From Oryzicola mucosus (GTDB lineage: Bacteria; Pseudomonadota; Alphaproteobacteria; Rhizobiales; Rhizobiaceae), in NCBI RefSeq assembly GCF_014534685.1, contig NZ_JACVVX010000002.1, positions 682,001 through 746,000 of the forward strand: a DNA stretch of 64,000 nucleotides, read 5' to 3'. The notes under the pieces were generated by a model. The model had not been told where the DNA came from, ran no database searches, and saw only the letters and a list, made by a program, of their open reading frames with translations. A program made the position numbers and the translations under genes. Positions 57,576-64,000 of the stretch are shown piece after piece; the stretch's first letter is position 1; every line of letters starts with the position of its first letter.

Positions 57576-58310
57576 ATGACCCAACCGCAGCGAGACGTGA
57601 GATATGGCGGTGGGCCCGCGGGCAAGGAGCCCATCTTCAACATGGCGGGGGTGGTCGTCGCCATCGTGGCTGTGTGCCTGGGCACTCAGTTGCTGCGCGA
57701 CTATGTTCTGACCGCCCGACAGGACATTGAGCTTCTGGTCCGCGCAGCCTTCATCCCGCTTCGCTACAGCGGGCTGGTTCCGCTTGATTTCTATTCGTTT
57801 TCAAGCCCGTTCACCTACACCCTGCTGCATGGCAGCTTCATGCATCTGCTCGTCAACATGGTGTGGCTGGTGGCGTTCGGCTCGCCGCTTGCCAACCGAA
57901 TCGGCGTCGTGCGGTTCCTCCTCTTCTTCGCGGCCACCGGGGTGGCCGCTGCGGCCCTCCACTGGGTCGTCTATCCCGATGACAACGTGCCGCTGGTCGG
58001 GGCGTCGGGGGCGATTGCAGGCATGATGGGGGCAGCCGCGCGCTTCGGCTTCCAGGTCGACCGCAGCCGCCAACGCCCGGCCTTTGGCGGGCCTGTGCTG
58101 CCAATCGCCGTGGTCCTCCAATCGCGAACCGTGGTGATGTTCTTGGCGATCTGGATGGTCGTCAACGTGGCTACTGGATATTACGGGCTAGTCCCCGGCA
58201 TGGAAGGCACCATTGCCTGGCAAGCCCATATCGGCGGCCTTCTCGCCGGCTTTTTCGGTATTCGCCTGTTCGACGGTGAAAGCATGGGCCGGCCGCGTTT
58301 TTACAACTGA
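57576..58310 (+). CDS. rhomboid family intramembrane serine protease
   Basis: A 244-residue membrane protein with six or seven helices. The catalytic dyad is Ser144 in V-G-A-S-G-A-I-A-G and His218 in Q-A-H-I-G-G-L-L-A-G. The first-helix H-G-S-F-M-H-L-L-V-N-M (85-95) is the conserved rhomboid motif. It cuts substrate proteins inside the inner membrane. The ATG at 57576 gives a normal length; 57525 is possible, but the terminator at 57452 excludes the farther ones. Substrate unknown. Confidence 0.9.
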   Translation: MTQPQRDVRYGGGPAGKEPIFNMAGVVVAIVAVCLGTQLLRDYVLTARQDIELLVRAAFIPLRYSGLVPLDFYSFSSPFTYTLLHGSFMHLLVNMVWLVAFGSPLANRIGVVRFLLFFAATGVAAAALHWVVYPDDNVPLVGASGAIAGMMGAAARFGFQVDRSRQRPAFGGPVLPIAVVLQSRTVVMFLAIWMVVNVATGYYGLVPGMEGTIAWQAHIGGLLAGFFGIRLFDGESMGRPRFYN

Positions 58311-58419
58311 CAGGATGACTGCGCCGGACGCTTCCATAGAAGCGCGCAGTGCTGATGTGCCACGTTGGGTTGAACCAAGCCTTCCGAGCTGCATTGCGGC
58401 ATTGCGGCGAGGTCATGGA

Positions 58420-58439
58420 CAGGCTTCGCAGGAAGCCTG
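58420..58439. repeat. 8-bp perfect hairpin downstream of the rhomboid gene
   Basis: CAGGCTTC-GCAG-GAAGCCTG lies in the 277-base gap between the convergent rhomboid and GPR-like genes. No T tract follows. Nothing else coding was seen in the gap. Confidence 0.55.
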
Positions 58440-58535
58440 CGGGCAGACATAGCGAGAAGCCGTCAACGCTCGTCTGCGTTTCGCAAGCGTGGCTGAGCCG
58501 TGCAAGCCACCCCGAAAAGCCTGGGTTCCAGATCC

Positions 58536-58564
58536 AAAAGAAAAGGCGGGGACCAGCCCCGCCT
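58536..58564 (-). terminator. intrinsic terminator of the GPR-like gene
   Basis: On the minus strand, stem GGCGGGG, a short loop, stem CCCCGCC, then TTTTCTTTT. It starts 24 bases past the stop codon. Confidence 0.88.
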
Positions 58565-58587
58565 CGTTCCATTCATTGTGCCTCAGA

Positions 58588-61500
58588 TCAATTGAGACGG
58601 CCGGCGGCGTGGGCCAGCATCGTGTAGACCTTGCCGGTATCGGATGACAGGTAGGTCTGCGCCATCATGTTGTCCCGGTCGTTGCGCGCGACGTCCTTGA
58701 GCAGCTTCTCGAAGTCGTCGCAATAGCGGTTGACGGCGGCACGGAACTCCCCGTCCTCCTGATACTTGCGGCGGATCTCGTCGAAGGTCTGCTGACCCTT
58801 CAGCGTGTAGAGCCGGCGGGTGAAGACGTCGCGCTCGCCCTTGCGGTAGCGGTTCCACAGCTCGATCGAGGCTTCGTGGTCGATGGCCCGCGCGATGTCG
58901 ACGGACAGCGAGTTGAGCGACTCCACCACATGAAGCGGCGAGCGGGCCGGTTGTGCCTGGCGGCTTTCGCCGGACGGTGCTGCCTGCTTGGGAGCCTCCT
59001 CGCGGGATGCGCCGCTCAGCAGGTTGCTGACCCAGCCGCCCGGTTGCGGGCGGGCGCCGGCATCGCGGACAGGCTGTGCGTCTGCGGGCTGCTGAGGTGC
59101 TGCCACCGGACGCTCGATGGCCACCGTATCGGCCGTGGCTGCGACGGGCTTTTCCTGCTGCGGAGCAGGAGGAGCGGGCCGGCGCGGCTGGACCGCGGCC
59201 GCCTGCGGGGCAGGGGCCGGACGGGACTGGCGCGGTTCGGAAATGTCGACGGTGCGGCCGGACTTGGCAACGATGTCGGACAGTTCCTTGAGCGCGTTGA
59301 TCTGCTCGGTGACGGCGCGCTTGATCGCCGAGGTGGATTCCTTGGCTTCCATCGGCATGTCGAGCACGCCCTTCTTAAGCTCTGCGCGGGTGCTTTCCAG
59401 CTCGGTCTTGATCGAACCGGCCGTGGCGCGGAGGTCCTCGGTCGCGTCGGCGAAGCGCTTGGTGGCGGCTTCGACCACTTCGCTGATCGCCGTGCTGATC
59501 TTTTCTGCTGACTGCAACGTGCGTCCTTCGGCATTGTCCATCGTCTTGGCGACGAGGGTTTCGAAGGACTGCATGACACGTTCCAGTTCCTCGGACTTCT
59601 TGACCAGGCCAACGGCGAGGTCGTCGAGCGAGGACTGGCGCTCCAGCGTGTGCTCGAGATTGCTCTGAGCGGCGCTGAGCAGTTCCGAGGCGGAGGTCAG
59701 CAGACGGCTGTGCTCGTCGAACTTGGTTGCGATCGAGGCGACCTCGCGCAGCGTGTGCGAGGACAGCTCGGTCAGGCGCGTGGTGTTGTTGTCCACCAGA
59801 CGAGCAGCACTTGAGAAGGTCTGCGACGCCTTGTCGGTCGAGGCGGAGAAGGCCGCGGTGCTTCCCGCAAGCTTCTCGTCCACCACAGACAAATTGGCCG
59901 CGGCTTGGTCGATGAGGGTTTCGAGCTGCTGGCTCGAACCGGTCATCCGGCCGAGCAGATCGGTGACGCTCTCGGCAAGCGTGTTGCGCACGCCTTCCAC
60001 CGCCGACAGCGCTTCCGCCGTACGGCTGGCAAGGGCGTTGACGAGGGCGGTGTTCTCGACGCGCAGCTTTTCGGTTGCGCGTTCAGTGGCGTCCTCCATG
60101 CTCTTCTGCAGTTCGGTGCCGCCTTCGGCAAAGCGCTCAACCAGCGGACGCGCGGTTTCGTCGAGGATCTTTGAGATCTCGGCGGACCGCTCGGCCAACA
60201 TGGCATTGAGCTCGCGTGTGTTGGCGCCGATGGTACGGGCGGCTTCGTTCGTGCTCTGACCGATATGCTGGCCGACTGCCGAGAAGGTCTCGGCAATGGT
60301 GTTGGCACGGCCCGCCAGCTGTTCCTCGACCCGGGCGACCTGCTCGTCGAGCTTGCGGCCCATGGCGTCAGCGCCCTGTGCGAGGCGGTTTTCGGCAGAG
60401 TTGAGCTGCTCGTCCAGCTTGCCGACGACCGCATCAGCGCCTGCGGCCAGACGCTCATCCACACCGGCCAGCTTCTCCTCAATGGCGCGGGCGCGGGCAT
60501 CGAGTTCGGCTGAGGTGCGATGCGAACGGGCGACGATGCGCTGCTCTGTTTCGGTGAAGGCGTTGGCGATCTGGTCGGCATGTTCGCCGATGCCGGCAGC
60601 GCTTTCGCCGATGCGGGCGGCAAGTGCGCTTCCCGCTTCGTCGAAGGCCTGGCTGACTTCGACCGCACGGCCCTTGAGCGTCGCAGCACTTTCTTCGGTG
60701 CGAGCCGCGAGGATGCGTCCGGCCTCGTTGAAGGCCTCGCCGACTTCGGCTGCGCGGCCTGTGAGTGCCGCTGTGCTTTCCTCGGTGCGGACCGCGAGCG
60801 TGCGCCCCGCCTCTTCGAAGGCCTCGCTGACTTCGGCTGCACGGCCCTTGAGCGTCGCAGCACTTTCTTCGGTGCGGGCAGCAAGGATGCGGCCGGCATC
60901 GTCGAAGGCCTGGCCGACTTCGCCGGCGCGGCCGATAAGCTCCTGTCCCGTCTGCTCGGCGCGGGCAGCGAGAAGACGGTCGGCATCCTCGAACACCTGG
61001 CCGATCTCGGTGGCGCGGCCAGCAAGGGTTTCCGCCGTCTCGCGAACGCGCTCGGCGAGTTTGCCTTCCACATTCTCATAGGTGCGCATGATCTGGTCGG
61101 CATGGGCGCCCAACGCCTCGGCGCCGCTGGAAATGCGGATGGCAAGCTTGTCGTCGGCAAGGTCGAAGACCCGGCCGATTTCGGAGGCGCGGCCGGCGAG
61201 CGTGTCGGCGGTGGTCGCAACCCGGGACGCCAACCGCTCGTCGGCTTCCTCGAAGCTGCGGGCGATGCTTTCGGCGCGGGCACCGAGAGCCTGGTCTCCA
61301 GCCAGAATGCGGCTCGCCAGCGTCTCATCGGCATTGTCGAAGAGACGGCCGATTTCCGATGCGCGGCCAGCCAGCGAATCCGCGGTGGCGGACACGCGGC
61401 TCGAAAGCCTCTCATCGGCCTGCTCGAAGCTGCGGACGATATCGTCCGCGCGGGCGCCGAGAGCCTGTTCACCGGCCATGATGCGGTTGGCAAGCGTCTC

Positions 61501-64000
61501 GTCGGCATTGTCGAAGATGCGGCCCAGCTCGGAAGCACGGGCGGCGAGCGCATCGGCCGACTCCGCGATGCGGAGCGCGAGGCGTTCGTCGGCATTGTCG
61601 AAGTTGTTGACGATGTCGCCGGCGCGCGCTGCCAAGTCCTTCGCCGTCTCGATGGCACGGGCGACAAGGCGCTGGTCGGCCTGGTCGAACGCACCCGCGA
61701 TCTGGTCGGCCTTGGAGGCCAGGCGTTCGGCGGTCTCGTCGGCCTTGGCCAACAGCGCGTCGGAGGTTTCCGATGTGCGCGCGGCAAGGCGGCTTTCGGC
61801 TTCGTCGAAGGCCCGGGTGATTTCCTCGGCGCGGAGCATGAGTTCTGCCGAGGTCTGCGCCGCACGATCGGCAACGATCCGGTCGGCATCGGTGAAGACC
61901 TTGCCGGCTTCTTCGTTGAGCGCCGCGGTGACTTCCATCACCTTGTCGCGCAGCGAGCCGGCGATGACCACGGCGCTGCGCTCGAGAACGCCCCGGACAT
62001 TGTCGACGCCCAGAGACAGGGCGCGTTCCATGGTGCCGGTGCGTTCCTCGATGACGTCGGTGTGGCGGCGGAAGGCTTCTTCGATCTTCTCGATATCGCC
62101 GGCAATCGCATCGGACAGGTCGACGCGCTTGGCGGCGATCTGGTCGATATGGCCGGCAATCGCCAGATCGATCTCGCGGCGGGCATCGCCCAGCTTGCCG
62201 AGATCGTCTTCGACGGCGCGGGCCAGCACGGTGCGGCCTTCGGCCAGGCGCTCGACCTGGCCTGCGACCAGGCTGTCGATGCCGGTGCGGGTTTCGGCCA
62301 GCTTGGCCAGATCCGCTTCCAGAGCGCGCCTGAGTATGTCGCGGCCCTCGGCGAGCTTTGCCACCTGGCCGGCGACGAGACCGTCGATGCTGGCGCGGCT
62401 TTCGGAAAGCTTCGCAAGGTCGTCTTCGATGACGCGCGACAGCTTGGCGCGCTCGGCGGCGAGGTCTTCCGCCTTCTGCGCCACCATCTCCTGAATGCGC
62501 GCCAGATCGGCCTCAAGCGCCTCGGAGAGAACGCCACGGCCATCGGCCACCTTTTCCGCCTGCAGGGCGACAAGGCGGTCGATCTCGGCGCGGGTGTCGG
62601 CGAGCTTGGCGATGTCCTGTTCCAGCGCACGAGAGAGGCCGGCACGCTCGTTGGCGATGTCCTCCGCGTTCTTCGCGACGAAGGACTGGATGCGCGCCAG
62701 ATCGGCTTCGAGCGCTTCGGACAGGATACCGCTGCCATCGGCGATCCGCTCTGCCTGCAGGGCCACGAGACGGTCGATTTCGGCGCGGGTTTCCGCGAGC
62801 TTGGCCATATCGTCGTCCAGCGTGCGCGACAGGTTGGCGCGTTCGTTGGCAAGATGAAGGGCGTTGTCGGCAAGCAGCGCCTGAACCTTTTCCAGGTCGG
62901 CATCGAGCGCGCGGCTGAGGATTTCGCGGCCGTCGGTCAACCGGCCGACATGGTTGCTGAGGATGTCGTCGATCTCGCCACGGCTCTGCGAGAGCAATGC
63001 CAGATCGGCTTCCATGGCGTGGGTGAGGGCGTCGCGGCCGGCCGCCAGCTTCGCAGCCTGGTCGGAGACCATGCCGTCGATGCGGGCCAGATCGGCCTCC
63101 AGCGCGCGCTTGAGGATGTCGCGGCCTTCGGCCAGTTTCTCGACCTGCGCGGCGACGAGGCCGTCAATGCCCGAGCGGCTGTCGGCGAGCTTGGCGAGGT
63201 CGTCTTCCAGGGCGCGGGAGAGGGCGCCGCGTTCCTGGACGAGCTGCCGTGCATGGTTCGACACGAGGTCGTTGAGGCCGTCGATGTCGTTCTGCAGGGC
63301 ACGGGCCATTTCGGCGCGCTCCTCCGCAACCTTCTGCGTCTGGCCGTCAAGCGCGCTGCGCACGGCCTGAAGATCGGCTTCCAGCGCGCGCTTGAGGATG
63401 TCGCGGCCTTCGGCCAGCTTCTCGACCTGGGCTGCGACGAGGCCGTCGATGCCCGAGCGGCTTTCGGCCAGCTTGGCGAGGTCGTCCTCGAGCGCCCGGG
63501 ACAAGGCGCCGCGTTCGTCGCTGAGCTGACGTGCGTAGCTTGCGACGAGACCGTTGAGGTTGTCGAGGTCGGCCTCCATCGTGCGGACGATTGCGGCGCG
63601 TTCTTCGGCAAGGCGTGCCGCCTGGCTGTCGACGGCGGCGCGGATGGTGCCGAGGTCGGATTCCAGAGCGTTCTTGAGAATGTCGCGGCCTTCGGCAAGC
63701 TTTTCCACCTGGGCGGCGACGAGGCTGTCGATGCCCGAGCGGCTTTCGGCGAGCTTGGCGAGATCGGCTTCCAGAGCGCGGCTGAGGACGTCACGGCCTT
63801 CAGCGAGCTTTTCGACCTGGCCGGCGACAATGCCGTCTATATCCGAGCGGCTATCGGCAAGCTTGGCAAGATCGGCCTGCAACGCGCGGCTGAGGACCTC
63901 GCGGCCTTCGGCAAGTTTCTCGACGTGGCTGACCACGAGGCTGTCGATGCCGGAACGGCTTTCTGCGAGTTTGGCGAGGTCGGCTTCGAGCGCGCGCTTG
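58588..64000 (-). CDS. growth-pole-ring (GPR/RgsE)-like giant coiled-coil protein, N-terminus outside the window
   Basis: More than 1800 residues are visible and the frame is open to the right edge; the codon at 63936 is internal. From the visible N-terminal side: heptad-rich repeats (V-E-K-L-A-E-G-R-D-I-L-K-R-A-L-E-A-D-L type) to about 62100; a second repeat block (R-A-A-E-V-x-E-A-F to E-E-S) between about 61900 and 60500; then a long coiled coil. A Pro/Ala/Gln-rich linker (about 59250-58950) leads to a conserved globular C-terminus (W-N-R-Y-R-K-G-E-R-D-V-F...Y-C-D-D-F-E-K-L-L). Size and pattern match GPR of Agrobacterium and RgsE of Sinorhizobium, which form a ring at the growing pole and are needed for unipolar growth. 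It converges with the rhomboid gene. Confidence 0.82.
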   Translation of the reverse strand, partial: KRALEADLAKLAESRSGIDSLVVSHVEKLAEGREVLSRALQADLAKLADSRSDIDGIVAGQVEKLAEGRDVLSRALEADLAKLAESRSGIDSLVAAQVEKLAEGRDILKNALESDLGTIRAAVDSQAARLAEERAAIVRTMEADLDNLNGLVASYARQLSDERGALSRALEDDLAKLAESRSGIDGLVAAQVEKLAEGRDILKRALEADLQAVRSALDGQTQKVAEERAEMARALQNDIDGLNDLVSNHARQLVQERGALSRALEDDLAKLADSRSGIDGLVAAQVEKLAEGRDILKRALEADLARIDGMVSDQAAKLAAGRDALTHAMEADLALLSQSRGEIDDILSNHVGRLTDGREILSRALDADLEKVQALLADNALHLANERANLSRTLDDDMAKLAETRAEIDRLVALQAERIADGSGILSEALEADLARIQSFVAKNAEDIANERAGLSRALEQDIAKLADTRAEIDRLVALQAEKVADGRGVLSEALEADLARIQEMVAQKAEDLAAERAKLSRVIEDDLAKLSESRASIDGLVAGQVAKLAEGRDILRRALEADLAKLAETRTGIDSLVAGQVERLAEGRTVLARAVEDDLGKLGDARREIDLAIAGHIDQIAAKRVDLSDAIAGDIEKIEEAFRRHTDVIEERTGTMERALSLGVDNVRGVLERSAVVIAGSLRDKVMEVTAALNEEAGKVFTDADRIVADRAAQTSAELMLRAEEITRAFDEAESRLAARTSETSDALLAKADETAERLASKADQIAGAFDQADQRLVARAIETAKDLAARAGDIVNNFDNADERLALRIAESADALAARASELGRIFDNADETLANRIMAGEQALGARADDIVRSFEQADERLSSRVSATADSLAGRASEIGRLFDNADETLASRILAGDQALGARAESIARSFEEADERLASRVATTADTLAGRASEIGRVFDLADDKLAIRISSGAEALGAHADQIMRTYENVEGKLAERVRETAETLAGRATEIGQVFEDADRLLAARAEQTGQELIGRAGEVGQAFDDAGRILAARTEESAATLKGRAAEVSEAFEEAGRTLAVRTEESTAALTGRAAEVGEAFNEAGRILAARTEESAATLKGRAVEVSQAFDEAGSALAARIGESAAGIGEHADQIANAFTETEQRIVARSHRTSAELDARARAIEEKLAGVDERLAAGADAVVGKLDEQLNSAENRLAQGADAMGRKLDEQVARVEEQLAGRANTIAETFSAVGQHIGQSTNEAARTIGANTRELNAMLAERSAEISKILDETARPLVERFAEGGTELQKSMEDATERATEKLRVENTALVNALASRTAEALSAVEGVRNTLAESVTDLLGRMTGSSQQLETLIDQAAANLSVVDEKLAGSTAAFSASTDKASQTFSSAARLVDNNTTRLTELSSHTLREVASIATKFDEHSRLLTSASELLSAAQSNLEHTLERQSSLDDLAVGLVKKSEELERVMQSFETLVAKTMDNAEGRTLQSAEKISTAISEVVEAATKRFADATEDLRATAGSIKTELESTRAELKKGVLDMPMEAKESTSAIKRAVTEQINALKELSDIVAKSGRTVDISEPRQSRPAPAPQAAAVQPRRPAPPAPQQEKPVAATADTVAIERPVAAPQQPADAQPVRDAGARPQPGGWVSNLLSGASREEAPKQAAPSGESRQAQPARSPLHVVESLNSLSVDIARAIDHEASIELWNRYRKGERDVFTRRLYTLKGQQTFDEIRRKYQEDGEFRAAVNRYCDDFEKLLKDVARNDRDNMMAQTYLSSDTGKVYTMLAHAAGRLN
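62100..64000 (-). repeat. tandem coding repeats of 29 and 36 residues in the GPR-like gene
   Basis: Units start at I-D-G/S-L-V-A-x-Q and run through K-L-A-E-G-R-D-x-L to A-L-E-A-D-L. Spacing between starts is mainly 36 residues (108 bases) and in places 29 (87 bases): one unit differs from the other by exactly one heptad. DNA copies are near-identical over tens of bases, so the block is prone to recombination and assembly collapse. It continues past the right edge. Confidence 0.85.

Noticed and set aside
58311-58587. Possible gene or transposon remnant between rhomboid and GPR-like genes
   Set aside because: Translations in all frames show no transposase or other motif. Only a hairpin and the GPR terminator are supported.
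59943-62903. Long frames on both strands inside the GPR-like gene
   Set aside because: They arise from the repetitive, codon-biased coiled-coil sequence. Translations are Ser/Pro/Arg-rich with no domain.
62100-64000. Regularly spaced DNA repeats that might suggest a CRISPR array
   Set aside because: The spacing is 87 or 108 bases with no unique spacers, and the whole block is one coding frame. It is a protein repeat.

Overview
The window looks like a chromosomal segment of a GC-rich alphaproteobacterium of the order Hyphomicrobiales (Rhizobiales), most likely a Mesorhizobium-like member of the Phyllobacteriaceae. This is inferred from gene content: a giant coiled-coil protein of the growth-pole-ring (GPR/RgsE) type that belongs to unipolar-growing Rhizobiales, a VtlR/LsrB-like LysR regulator flanked by two DUF1127 genes, and ExoD, DUF1194, DUF3126, DUF3772-MscS and PAS_5-like families. 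Three copies of a rhizobial-style intergenic palindrome also fit. No rRNA, tRNA, CRISPR array, insertion sequence or prophage was seen.

Layout. (1) 1-12.9 kb is a surface-polysaccharide locus. Seven genes (polymerase/ligase, deacetylase, two GT4, VanZ-like, GT2, secreted glycosidase-like) are chained by start/stop overlaps. They are followed by an AsnB-type amidotransferase, an acyl carrier protein, an AMP-forming ligase and an NH3-dependent NAD-synthetase-like gene. (2) 13-22 kb carries an AruH-like aminotransferase, a nitroreductase, a DUF3772-MscS channel, a small secreted protein, a dimethylglycine-dehydrogenase-like flavoprotein and a DUF1194 protein. (3) 22-25 kb is regulatory: a GlxA/GbdR-like AraC regulator, then a LysR regulator between two DUF1127 genes. 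(4) 25-33.6 kb is a corrinoid C1-transfer locus: a RamA-like ferredoxin/ASKHA activase, a methyl-THF:corrinoid methyltransferase, a small virulence-factor-family protein, a DUF1638 protein, a corrinoid protein and, divergently, a non-pyrrolysine MttB-superfamily methyltransferase.

(5) 33.7-42.8 kb holds a HigBA-like toxin-antitoxin pair, a ferredoxin-like protein, an APC permease, an ECF sigma factor coupled to a VWA protein, a betaine/homocysteine methyltransferase behind a strong dyad operator, a frameshifted DUF72 gene and a class III aminotransferase. (6) 43.5-55.5 kb is mostly housekeeping: mmsB and acyl-CoA dehydrogenase (valine breakdown), cobQ (B12 synthesis), TSUP transporter, TerB, GloA, a double cold-shock protein, DUF192, hydrolase, HD protein, enoyl-CoA hydratase, cysE, DUF3126 and gamma carbonic anhydrase. 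(7) 55.5-64 kb has a transglutaminase-like cysteine peptidase, a PAS protein, a candidate small RNA, a rhomboid protease and the 3' two-thirds or more of the GPR-like gene, which runs off the right edge.

Functional threads. The corrinoid methyltransferase cluster, the dimethylglycine-dehydrogenase-like flavoprotein, the GbdR-like regulator, the homocysteine methyltransferase and cobQ together suggest catabolism of glycine betaine or a related quaternary amine, with methyl groups passed through B12 to tetrahydrofolate. This is inference from context; the substrate cannot be read from sequence. The best candidates for undescribed biology are this aerobic-genome corrinoid module with its uncharacterised companions, and the AsnB-ACP-ligase-NadE quartet beside the polysaccharide genes.
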